From Flavobacteriaceae bacterium (GTDB lineage: Bacteria > Bacteroidota > Bacteroidia > Flavobacteriales > Flavobacteriaceae): 38,873 bases of DNA. The notes below the pieces were generated by a model. It was not told where the DNA came from. It did no database searches and was given only the letters and a program-made list of their open reading frames with translations. The translations under genes and the position numbers were made by a program. This document shows, piece after piece, positions 9,795-20,454 of this stretch. The first letter of the stretch is position 1; each line of letters starts with the position of its first letter. Location of the stretch: positions 1 to 38,873 of the forward strand of contig JAHEKR010000011.1 in NCBI GenBank assembly GCA_024638225.1, given 5' to 3'.

Positions 9795-11276
9795 ATGTCC
9801 AATACCCCAGTTGCCAACACCAAAAATCCCAATGCATACAACGGCGAGGTACTTTCAGCGCCAATTGGAACAGCGGATTTGGCCAACAAAAAAATGTTCA
9901 TTGAGTCATATGGATGTCAAATGAATTTTTCTGATAGTGAAATCGTGGCTTCTATTCTGGGTGATGCTGGATACCAAACCACGAACGAGCTTGATGATGC
10001 AGACTTAATACTTGTTAATACATGTTCTATCCGAGACAAGGCCGAACAAACGGTGCGCAAGCGTTTGGCCACTTTTCAAAAGGCAAAAAAAACTAACCCT
10101 AAACTCAAGGTAGGTGTTCTTGGATGTATGGCAGAACGCTTGAAACGTGCTTTTTTGGAAGAGGAGAAAATTGTCGACTTGGTTGTTGGGCCTGATGCAT
10201 ACAAGGATTTACCTAATCTAGTTGCTGAAGTTGAAGCAGGACAAGCAGCGGTGAATGTAATCTTATCTAAAGAAGAAACCTATGCAGATGTGCAACCTGT
10301 TCGCTTGCAGTCTAATGGGGTAACTGCCTTTGTCTCCATAACGAGAGGTTGCGACAATATGTGTACCTTTTGTGTAGTTCCCTTTACCAGAGGGCGAGAA
10401 CGCAGCCGTGATCCCAAAAGTATTCTGTCGGAAATCAACTCTTTAGCTGAAAATGGGTTTAAAGAAGTTTCCTTACTTGGTCAAAACGTCGATAGCTATT
10501 TGTGGTATGGCGGAGGGCCCAAAAAAGACTTTGTCAAGGCGAGTCCTTTGCAACAAAAAACAGCCGTTCACTTTTATCATTTACTTGATTTAGTAGCCCA
10601 AGCCCATCCAGGAATGCGTATTCGTTTTTCAACCTCTAACCCGCAAGACATGACTCGGGAGGTCCTGCACATTATGGCCAAACATTCCAATATCTGTAAC
10701 TACATTCACTTACCTGTTCAATCTGGTAGTAACCGTGTGCTAAAAGCAATGAATCGTCAACACACACGTGAGGAGTATATGGAGTTAATTGACGATATCA
10801 AACGAATTATTCCCGACTGTGGTATTTCACAAGACATGATTGCAGGCTTTCCAAACGAAACCGAAGAAGACCATCAAGATACACTAAGCCTTATGGAGTA
10901 CGTCCAATACGACTTTGGTTTTATGTTTATGTATTCGGAAAGACCCGGAACGCCCGCAGCCAAAAAATTAGAGGACAACATCGCAGAAAACATCAAAAAA
11001 AGAAGGCTTCAAGAAATTGTTGACATGCAGCAAAAGCACGGGCGTATAAAAAACGAACAAAAAATAGGGAAAACCCTAGAGGTCTTAATTGAAAAAACAT
11101 CGAAAAAATCAACCGATCAGTGGAGCGGAAGAGCGCAACAAAACACGGTAGTTGTTTTCCCAAAAGAACAGTTCAAAGTTGGTGATTTTGTTTCGGTCAA
11201 AATTGAGTCTTGTACTTCTGCAACCCTAATTGGAACTGGCGTAGGTTACGGCCCAACACAAAAGCATCATGGATAA
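9795..11276 (+). CDS. miaB: tRNA (N6-isopentenyladenosine(37)-C2)-methylthiotransferase
   Basis: ESYGCQMNFSDSEIVASIL, NTCSIRDKAEQ, radical-SAM SITRGCDNMCTFCVVPFTRGRERSR; TRAM-like C-terminus. In-frame ATG at 9795 preferred over the TTG at 9762. Confidence 0.96.
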   Translation: MSNTPVANTKNPNAYNGEVLSAPIGTADLANKKMFIESYGCQMNFSDSEIVASILGDAGYQTTNELDDADLILVNTCSIRDKAEQTVRKRLATFQKAKKTNPKLKVGVLGCMAERLKRAFLEEEKIVDLVVGPDAYKDLPNLVAEVEAGQAAVNVILSKEETYADVQPVRLQSNGVTAFVSITRGCDNMCTFCVVPFTRGRERSRDPKSILSEINSLAENGFKEVSLLGQNVDSYLWYGGGPKKDFVKASPLQQKTAVHFYHLLDLVAQAHPGMRIRFSTSNPQDMTREVLHIMAKHSNICNYIHLPVQSGSNRVLKAMNRQHTREEYMELIDDIKRIIPDCGISQDMIAGFPNETEEDHQDTLSLMEYVQYDFGFMFMYSERPGTPAAKKLEDNIAENIKKRRLQEIVDMQQKHGRIKNEQKIGKTLEVLIEKTSKKSTDQWSGRAQQNTVVVFPKEQFKVGDFVSVKIESCTSATLIGTGVGYGPTQKHHG

Positions 11277-12513
11277 TACGCAAAACATAAAACAACGGTT
11301 TGGAATCATTGGAAACGATCCTCAGTTAAATTTTGCCATTGGCAAAGCACTTCGCGTCGCACCGACCGAAATTTCGGTGCTTATTACAGGTGAATCAGGA
11401 GTTGGTAAAGAAGTGTTCCCAAGAATCATTCATCAACTATCAAACCGAAAACACGGAAAGTTCATTGCTGTCAACTGTGGAGCAATCCCAGAGGGTACCA
11501 TAGACTCAGAACTTTTTGGACACGAAAAGGGAGCTTTTACAGGGGCAACTCAAACTCGAAGCGGATATTTTGAGGTAGCGCATGGCGGGACTATTTTTTT
11601 GGATGAAGTTGGTGAGCTTCCACTCGCAACTCAAGTTCGCTTGCTTCGCGTCTTGGAGAATGGTGAGTTTATGAAAGTTGGTTCTTCTAAAGTCCAAAAA
11701 ACTGATGTTCGCGTAGTGGCAGCAACCAATGTTGCCATGATGGAAGCTATCCAAAAAGGAAAGTTTAGAGAGGATTTATATTACCGTTTGAGCACTGTGG
11801 AAATTAATTTGCCTCCACTACGCGAGCGGAAAGGGGATATTCATCTACTTTTTCGAAAATTTGCTGCTGATTTTGGTCAAAAGTACCGGATGCCCACCGT
11901 TCGGCTTGACGATCAGGCGCAACAGCTTTTGGAGCAGCAACCCTGGCGCGGAAATATTCGTCAATTACGCAATATAGCCGAACAATTATCAGTCTTAGAA
12001 CAAGAAAGAGAAATTAGTCCGAGTATACTCAGGCAATATTTACCTGTGCGCACATCCAACTTACCTGCAGTAATTGACAGCAAGGAGAGTGGTGGAGATT
12101 TTGGTTCCGAACGTGAAATTCTTTACAAAGTGCTTTTTGACATGAAAGCAGATTTAAACGACTTAAAAAAACTGACTCACGAATTGATGAACACCTCAAA
12201 TATGGATCAAGCAAAGGAGCAACACGAGGGGCTTATTCAAAAAATTTACGGTGGCGAGAAAGAAAATCCAGACCCCTTGCAACTACAACACCCGATACAA
12301 GCAGAACCACAAACTGCTGCTTTTGAAGATCGCTTTGACTATGCCGAGGAGGTTCAGGAGGCCGAAACACTTTCCCTACAAGACAAAGAGTTAGAGCTTA
12401 TTGTTAAAGCCCTGGAGCGCAACAAAGGACGAAGGAAAGCTGCGGCTAGTGAGCTTGGGATTTCGGAACGTACGCTATACCGCAAAATCAAGCAATTTGA
12501 CTTAGATTTATAG
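11269..12513 (+). CDS. Sigma-54 interaction domain transcriptional activator without receiver domain
   Basis: Walker A GESGVGKE, GAFTGA loop in GHEKGAFTGATQTRSGYFE, HGGTIFLDEVGELP; C-terminal Fis-like HTH KAAASELGISERTLYRKIKQF. Confidence 0.95.
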   Translation: MDNTQNIKQRFGIIGNDPQLNFAIGKALRVAPTEISVLITGESGVGKEVFPRIIHQLSNRKHGKFIAVNCGAIPEGTIDSELFGHEKGAFTGATQTRSGYFEVAHGGTIFLDEVGELPLATQVRLLRVLENGEFMKVGSSKVQKTDVRVVAATNVAMMEAIQKGKFREDLYYRLSTVEINLPPLRERKGDIHLLFRKFAADFGQKYRMPTVRLDDQAQQLLEQQPWRGNIRQLRNIAEQLSVLEQEREISPSILRQYLPVRTSNLPAVIDSKESGGDFGSEREILYKVLFDMKADLNDLKKLTHELMNTSNMDQAKEQHEGLIQKIYGGEKENPDPLQLQHPIQAEPQTAAFEDRFDYAEEVQEAETLSLQDKELELIVKALERNKGRRKAAASELGISERTLYRKIKQFDLDL

Positions 12514-12514
12514 C

Positions 12515-13021
12515 ATGAAAAAAGCTGTTTTATTATTGTTGTTACTTGCAGTAGGGTGTAAATATTACTCTTTCACTGGTGCTTCAATACCAGAAGGTGT
12601 AGAAACCGTTCAGGTAAATTTCTTCATCAACGATGCGGCAAATGAAGTAGGGTCGGTATTTGAGCCCGGCCTTGATCGAAACTTTACCAATGCAGTACAA
12701 GAGATGCTCCTCAACCAAACAAATTTAGACCTAACTACTGTCAACGGTGATTTAATCTATGAAGGAGAGATTGTTCAGTACATGGTAAGCCCCATGTCAG
12801 CAACAGCTGAGCAGACTGCTGCTCAAAACAGACTTTCCATGGCAGTAAATGTGCGGTATTTTAACACGCTAGACGATGAGGATAGCTTCGAGAAACGCTT
12901 CAGTTTTTTCTACGACTTTGATGCGGCAGTCCAGTTACAATCCGTACAGGCAGAAGCGCACGAAGTCATTTTTGAGCGAATTACACAAGACATATTTAAT
13001 GAATCTCTAGCCAAATGGTAA
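12515..13021 (+). CDS. lptE: LptE-family lipoprotein (LPS assembly)
   Basis: Lipoprotein signal MKKAVLLLLLLAVGCKYYSFTGASIPEGVETVQVNFFIN...; position between the sigma-54 activator and secG is consistent with flavobacterial LptE. Confidence 0.75.
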   Translation: MKKAVLLLLLLAVGCKYYSFTGASIPEGVETVQVNFFINDAANEVGSVFEPGLDRNFTNAVQEMLLNQTNLDLTTVNGDLIYEGEIVQYMVSPMSATAEQTAAQNRLSMAVNVRYFNTLDDEDSFEKRFSFFYDFDAAVQLQSVQAEAHEVIFERITQDIFNESLAKW

Positions 13022-13626
13022 GCCAAGAGCAAACATATCTCTCCACACTTGAAAAGCAAGCTTCTGATAATCCAGAAGAAGCACTTAAAAAGATTCAATC
13101 TCTTGTGAAGGAATATCCCTACTTTCAAGCTTTGTATCATATGGGCTGGCAAATTGCAAAGACGCATGGCTTGGGGGATACCTCTTCCCTGCTTCATGCC
13201 TGTTCACTTCGCACCAAAAATCGACTACACCTGATTCCCAATCCAGATTATGTGGAGCAACCCAAGTTGACAAAATACACCACCGGTGACGCTAACGAGG
13301 TCAAATCGTTTTCAGATTGGTTGGTACAACTAGCGCCAACATCTAATGCCGCAAGCGACGAAAGTAGATTAATTGATAAGTTTTTAAGTGATGTGCCCAA
13401 AATATCCTTTGAAAAAACTGCTGAAAAGCAAGTAGATTTAACCAAAAAACAGTCCTTTGATGCCCAAACCCTTATGACAGAAACCTTGGCAGAAGTTTAC
13501 GTCAAACAAGGGAAACTTAAAAAAGCAAAAAAGGCCTATGAGATATTGGCGTTGAAATATCCAGAAAAAAGTAGTTTCTTTGCCACCCAAATAAAAAAGA
13601 TTAAAAGCAAATTAAAAGAGAGTTGA
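13015..13626 (+). CDS. Hypothetical TPR-like protein
   Basis: Intact ORF overlapping the lptE stop; C-terminal TPR-like LAEVYVKQGKLKKAKKAYEILALKYPEKSSFFATQIKKIK. Confidence 0.7.
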   Translation: MVSQEQTYLSTLEKQASDNPEEALKKIQSLVKEYPYFQALYHMGWQIAKTHGLGDTSSLLHACSLRTKNRLHLIPNPDYVEQPKLTKYTTGDANEVKSFSDWLVQLAPTSNAASDESRLIDKFLSDVPKISFEKTAEKQVDLTKKQSFDAQTLMTETLAEVYVKQGKLKKAKKAYEILALKYPEKSSFFATQIKKIKSKLKES

Positions 13627-13627
13627 T

Positions 13628-13981
13628 ATGAGCACATTTTCCATCTTCCTAGCACTGACGATTATCGTCTGCTTTTTGTTGATATTGGTCGTTATGGTTC
13701 AGAATCCTAAAGGTGGAGGTTTATCTTCTTCTTTTGGTGGCAGTTCACAACAACTCGGCGGTGTACAGAAAACGACCGACTTCTTGGATAGAAGTACATG
13801 GGTTTTGGCGGCTCTTTTGCTAGTCCTCATTTTAATTTCAAACTCCATGATTAGTCTGCCAACAGATACTAGTGAATCACAACTTGTAGATGAAAATGCA
13901 ATTGAAGAAATGATTCCTGAAGAAATTCCGGAGGAAATTCCAGAACTTCCTGAAATTCCCGAAACTACAGACGGCAACTAA
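13628..13981 (+). CDS. secG: Preprotein translocase subunit SecG
   Basis: VVMVQNPKGGGLSSSFGGSSQQLGGVQKTTDFLDRSTW, two TM helices, acidic EIPE-rich tail. Confidence 0.93.
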   Translation: MSTFSIFLALTIIVCFLLILVVMVQNPKGGGLSSSFGGSSQQLGGVQKTTDFLDRSTWVLAALLLVLILISNSMISLPTDTSESQLVDENAIEEMIPEEIPEEIPELPEIPETTDGN

Positions 13982-14033
13982 AATAAGTGTCATCCTGTCA
14001 GATTGTTTCAAGCAATCAAACCAAAAACTAGCT

Positions 14034-14049
14034 TGGCATAGTTGCTGCT
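14034..14049 (+). promoter_or_regulatory. Candidate sigma-54 (-24/-12) promoter upstream of groES
   Basis: TGGCATAGTTGCTGCT: GG and GC are spaced as in TGGCACG-N4-TTGCW, and the predicted TSS (~14060) lies about 18 nt before the groES ATG (14078). Confidence 0.4.
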
Positions 14050-14077
14050 ATTTCGTTTAAAACTATAAATTCAAAAT

Positions 14078-16005
<1,928 letters not shown>

Positions 16006-16017
16006 TACAAACAAGCA

Positions 16018-16044
16018 CTGCCCCGTTAAGGGGCAGTTTTTTTT
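16018..16044 (+). terminator. Intrinsic terminator after groEL
   Basis: CTGCCCC-GTTAA-GGGGCAG hairpin followed by eight T residues. Confidence 0.9.
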
Positions 16045-16515
16045 ATGTACACTACCCTGCTAAACAGCATCGAAAACTATTTAAACCAACAACCAGAAGT
16101 GGAACAAGGTTTGACTTGGGTGTGCACAACAATCAAAGACGAACTCCCTCGATACGACTGGGTAGGCTTTTACTTTCACCACGCTACCAAAAAAGAACTT
16201 CACCTAAAAGCCTTTGCAGGAAAGCCAACTGATCATACGATTATTCCTTTTGGAAAAGGCATTTGCGGCCAAGTAGCCGTGAGCAATAAGAATTTTGTTG
16301 TAGATGATGTTGGTCAACAAGACAACTACATTGCGTGTAGTATTGATGTAAAATCAGAAATTGTCATTCCGCTATTCGTTGAGAATAAAAATATAGGCCA
16401 AATCGATATTGACTCCAATACAGCCCGTGCTTTTTCAAAAAAAGATGAGGAATTTTTGACAGAAGTAAATGTACTTATAGCCGCATTTTTAATACGTGCT
16501 CAAGTATCATTTTAG
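16045..16515 (+). CDS. GAF-domain protein, free methionine-(R)-sulfoxide reductase-like
   Basis: YDWVGFYF, GKGICGQVAVSNKNFVVDDVGQQDNYIACSIDVKSEIVIPLF; the two conserved fRMsr-type Cys contexts (GICG, IAC) are present. Confidence 0.85.
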   Translation: MYTTLLNSIENYLNQQPEVEQGLTWVCTTIKDELPRYDWVGFYFHHATKKELHLKAFAGKPTDHTIIPFGKGICGQVAVSNKNFVVDDVGQQDNYIACSIDVKSEIVIPLFVENKNIGQIDIDSNTARAFSKKDEEFLTEVNVLIAAFLIRAQVSF

Positions 16516-16558
16516 CGGTAAAATTTCCTACTTTTACTTTTTTAATTTTTACCACCAC

Positions 16559-18085
16559 ATGCAAGAAGCAATACAAGCAAAATCAGCCCTTATTTCCGTT
16601 TACAACAAAGAAGGGCTTGCCCCGATAATACACAAATTGAACGAGTTAGGGATCACCTTGTATTCCACTGGCGGAACTGCTGCATTTATCGAAGAACAGG
16701 ACGTTCCCGTAAAACATGTAGAGGATTTAACTTCTTATCCCTCTATTTTGGGTGGACGTGTAAAAACCTTGCACCCAAAAGTTTTCGGTGGTATACTCAA
16801 CAGACGTGCCAACGAAAATGATCAAAAAGAATTGGACGAGTTTGACATCCCGCATTTAGACATAGTGCTGGTAGACCTCTACCCTTTTGAAGACACAGTA
16901 CGTTCAGGTGCAAGCGAATCAGAAATTATTGAAAAAATTGACATTGGAGGAATTTCACTTATCCGTGCGGCTGCCAAAAATTACAAAGACGTGCTATGCG
17001 TATCCTCGGTAAGTGATTACGCTGATTTTTTGGCATTACTACACAACAAGAATGGCGTGAGCTCATTGAGCGACCGTAAGCGTTTTGCGGCAAATGCTTT
17101 TCATATTTCATCGCACTACGACACGCAAATTTTTGATTTCTTTAATGAGGAGTCAGATGCATTAAAAATCAGTTACCAACGTGGTACTTCTTTGCGCTAT
17201 GGGGAAAATCCGCACCAAAAAGGAGCTTTCTTTGGAGATTTTGATGCCGTTTTTGAAAAACATCATGGAAAAGAACTTTCGTATAACAACCTTTTGGATG
17301 TTGATGCTGCAGTACAATTAATGCAAGAGTTTCAAAGCGAAGCACCCACTTTTGCCATCCTAAAACACAACAATGCTTGTGGTCTTGCTACACGAACTAC
17401 ACTGAGCCAAGCCTATACTGATGCTTTGGCTGGGGATCCTGTCTCAGCATTTGGCGGTGTACTTATTGCAAATACTACCATTGATAGCGATACGGCAAAT
17501 AAAATTCACGATCTATTTTGTGAAGTGGTTATTGCTCCTAATTTTGATTTGGAAGCCCTTACAGTTTTAAAGCAAAAAAAGAATCGCATTTTATTGCAAT
17601 TAAAACACTATCCGCAGCCCGAAACACTCGTACGCAGTTGCTTAAATGGACACTTAAAGCAAGAACGAGATAATATTACAGACACGGAAGAGGTACTTCG
17701 TGAGGTAAGCAAACGCAGCACAACTGCACATGAAAAAGCAGACCTGTTGTTTGCTGCTAAAGTATCGAAGCACACCAAATCAAATACTATAGTATTGGCT
17801 AAAAATGGACAACTTATGTCATCAGGAACGGGGCAAACATCCCGTGTTGATGCCCTAAGGCAAGCTATTGAAAAGGCAAAAAACTTTGGTTTTTCTCTAG
17901 AAGGTGCTGTTATGGCTAGTGATGCTTTTTTTCCATTCCCTGACTGTGTCGAAATTGCACACAAGGCTGGTATACAGGCCGTAATCCAACCAGGTGGTTC
18001 CATCAAAGATCAATTGAGTATAGATTACTGCAATGAAAATAATATAGCTATGGTCGTTACTGGAGTGCGGCATTTCAAACATTAA
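16559..18085 (+). CDS. purH: Bifunctional AICAR formyltransferase/IMP cyclohydrolase
   Basis: ALISVYNKEGLAPIIHKLNELGITLYSTGGTAAFIEE, GGRVKTLHPKVFGGIL, RYGENPHQKGAFF, AILKHNNACGLA. In-frame ATG at 16559 preferred over the ORF track start at 16496. Confidence 0.97.
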   Translation: MQEAIQAKSALISVYNKEGLAPIIHKLNELGITLYSTGGTAAFIEEQDVPVKHVEDLTSYPSILGGRVKTLHPKVFGGILNRRANENDQKELDEFDIPHLDIVLVDLYPFEDTVRSGASESEIIEKIDIGGISLIRAAAKNYKDVLCVSSVSDYADFLALLHNKNGVSSLSDRKRFAANAFHISSHYDTQIFDFFNEESDALKISYQRGTSLRYGENPHQKGAFFGDFDAVFEKHHGKELSYNNLLDVDAAVQLMQEFQSEAPTFAILKHNNACGLATRTTLSQAYTDALAGDPVSAFGGVLIANTTIDSDTANKIHDLFCEVVIAPNFDLEALTVLKQKKNRILLQLKHYPQPETLVRSCLNGHLKQERDNITDTEEVLREVSKRSTTAHEKADLLFAAKVSKHTKSNTIVLAKNGQLMSSGTGQTSRVDALRQAIEKAKNFGFSLEGAVMASDAFFPFPDCVEIAHKAGIQAVIQPGGSIKDQLSIDYCNENNIAMVVTGVRHFKH

Positions 18086-18114
18086 TTCGTAATTTACAAG
18101 ACAAATTTTCACTC

Positions 18115-19143
18115 ATGGGGTTTTTTGATTTTTTGACTGAGGAAATCGCGATAGATTTAGGTACCGCGAACACACTAATTATCCACAACGATAAAGTAGT
18201 GGTCGATAGTCCGTCTATTGTTGCCCTTGACAGAACCAACGACAAGATAATCGCTGTTGGTCAGGAAGCCAACTTGATGCAGGGAAAAACCCACGAGAAC
18301 ATAAGGACAGTGCGCCCGTTAAAAGATGGTGTTATTGCCGACTTTAATGCGTCGGAACAAATGATCAGTATGTTTATTCGAAACATACCCTCACTTAAAA
18401 AACGCTTTTTTACCCCTTCGCTTCGCATGGTTATTTGCATCCCCTCTGGAATCACAGAAGTAGAAATGCGCGCCGTTCGTGAATCAGCCGAACGTGTTAA
18501 CGGGAAAGAAGTTTACCTCATCCACGAGCCTATGGCTGCAGCTATTGGTATCGGTATTGATATCATGCAACCCAAAGGAAACATGATTATTGACATCGGA
18601 GGTGGAACAACTGAAATAGCTGTTATTGCCCTTTCCGGGATTGTCTGCGATAAGTCTGTAAAAGTAGCTGGTGATGTCTTTACCAATGATATCATTTATT
18701 ATATGCGAACACAACACAACTTGTTTGTTGGAGACCGCACTGCCGAGCGTGTAAAGATTTCGATTGGCTCTGCTACTGAAGAACTAGATAATCCTCCAGA
18801 AGATATGTCGGTACAAGGAAGAGATCTCTTAACCGGTAAGCCTAAAGAAATTTTAATTTCTTATCGAGAAATTCACAAGGCCCTCGACAAATCCATCATA
18901 CGTATTGAGGATTCAGTTATGGAAACCTTGTCGCAAACTCCTCCCGAATTGGCTGCTGATATTTACAACACAGGTGTTTATCTGGCCGGTGGTGGATCTA
19001 TGCTCCGTGGTTTAGACAAGCGACTATCTCAAAAAACAGAGCTCCCCATTTTTATTGCAGAAGATCCATTGAGGGCAGTAGTGCGCGGGACAGGAACTGT
19101 ACTTAAGAATATAGAACGATATAAGTCCGTTTTGATTAAGTAA
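18115..19143 (+). CDS. mreB: Rod shape-determining protein MreB
   Basis: IAIDLGTANTLI, IDIGGGTTEIAVI, YLAGGGSMLRGLDK actin-fold motifs; followed by mreC and mreD. Confidence 0.97.
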   Translation: MGFFDFLTEEIAIDLGTANTLIIHNDKVVVDSPSIVALDRTNDKIIAVGQEANLMQGKTHENIRTVRPLKDGVIADFNASEQMISMFIRNIPSLKKRFFTPSLRMVICIPSGITEVEMRAVRESAERVNGKEVYLIHEPMAAAIGIGIDIMQPKGNMIIDIGGGTTEIAVIALSGIVCDKSVKVAGDVFTNDIIYYMRTQHNLFVGDRTAERVKISIGSATEELDNPPEDMSVQGRDLLTGKPKEILISYREIHKALDKSIIRIEDSVMETLSQTPPELAADIYNTGVYLAGGGSMLRGLDKRLSQKTELPIFIAEDPLRAVVRGTGTVLKNIERYKSVLIK

Positions 19144-19151
19144 GTTAGCCC

Positions 19152-19958
19152 ATGCAAAAATTACTGAACAGCATATTGCGCAACGGAACGCTGCTGTTGT
19201 TTATCTTTTTGCTTGCTTTGTCATTTTTACTCATTTCTAGAAGTCAGCGTTTTCAGCAAAGTAATTTTGTGTCGTTAAACAATTCCATTACTTCACCTTT
19301 TTTTGAGTTACGTCATAACGTGTACCGCTTTTTTGAACGAAACAAACACAACCAACAGTTAATAGAAGAAAATCAGTACCTCATAAGCCAACTCATCACG
19401 CAACAAAACAAAGGGATGCTGCTTGATTCACTTCCTTTTGAAGTAATTCCAGTTCAAGTCCTTCGCAACAGTATACGTTTAGGATATAATTACATAACCA
19501 TCAATGCGGGTACAGAAAAAGGAGTTAGCAAAGAAATGGGAGTCATAACCGCCAAAGGAGTTGTTGGTGTAATACACAGCTCTGGAAAAAAAACCAGCAG
19601 TGTTATTTCTATTTTAAACAAATCACTACGTATCAATGCCAAACTAAAAAAAAGCGATCACTTTGGAAGCTTGTATTGGGATGGGGTATCACCAGAAAAA
19701 ATGCTTCTTGCTGATGTACCTTTGGTTGCCAATGTGGCTTTGGGCGATACAGTCGTAACTGGAGGAATGTCGGCAATATTTCCTGGTGGAATACATTTGG
19801 GAGTAGTCGATAAAATTTTAGTGCCACTAAACGACAATTATTACAATCTTCAAATTGCCCTTTTTGAAGATATTACCCGAATCAATCACGTTTATGCGGT
19901 TAAAAATCCCAGTGCGGAACATATTACAGAAATCATAACTACTACAGATGAAAAGTAA
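19152..19958 (+). CDS. mreC: Rod shape-determining protein MreC
   Basis: N-terminal TM, coiled-coil, GVVGVIHSSGKKTSSVISILNKSLRINAKL...FPGGIHLGVVD; position after mreB. Confidence 0.93.
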   Translation: MQKLLNSILRNGTLLLFIFLLALSFLLISRSQRFQQSNFVSLNNSITSPFFELRHNVYRFFERNKHNQQLIEENQYLISQLITQQNKGMLLDSLPFEVIPVQVLRNSIRLGYNYITINAGTEKGVSKEMGVITAKGVVGVIHSSGKKTSSVISILNKSLRINAKLKKSDHFGSLYWDGVSPEKMLLADVPLVANVALGDTVVTGGMSAIFPGGIHLGVVDKILVPLNDNYYNLQIALFEDITRINHVYAVKNPSAEHITEIITTTDEK

Positions 19959-20454
19959 ACCAGCCAATTTTACAGCATGGTTTTTTGCCTTGATTTTTGC
20001 ACAGGCATTTGTCTTAGACCCTGTATTACTGGGTGTCAACTATGCGCCATTGGTTTATGTTTTGTTACTGATTTTCTTACCCAACTACTGGCCCTCATGG
20101 GTTGTTTTGTTAGCAGGGTTTATTATTGGGCTAATCATTGATCTATTTTATTTGTCTGGGGGTATTCATGCTGCGGCAAGCTTGGTGGTTTGCTTTCTTC
20201 GGCCAAATTTTATCCGAACAGGATATAAGGGTACGCTCAAACCAAATGAATTGGTTATCGAAAATGAATCTTTCGATAGCCTCATTGTATACATTTTTTT
20301 GACAACTGCTATCCACCATTTTGTGTTGTTGGCATTTGTTGTTTTTGACTGGGCTAGAATTGGCTGGTTTTTGTCCGCTTGGGGTACGAATACCTTGTTA
20401 ACTTTTGTGACCTGTACCTTACTTGTTATTATTACTAGAAAAGGTCGATTATGA
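19948..20454 (+). CDS. mreD: Rod shape-determining protein MreD
   Basis: Multi-TM ~168-aa protein between mreC and PBP2; GFIIGLIIDLFYLSGGIHAAASLVVCFLRP. Confidence 0.88.
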   Translation: MKSKPANFTAWFFALIFAQAFVLDPVLLGVNYAPLVYVLLLIFLPNYWPSWVVLLAGFIIGLIIDLFYLSGGIHAAASLVVCFLRPNFIRTGYKGTLKPNELVIENESFDSLIVYIFLTTAIHHFVLLAFVVFDWARIGWFLSAWGTNTLLTFVTCTLLVIITRKGRL

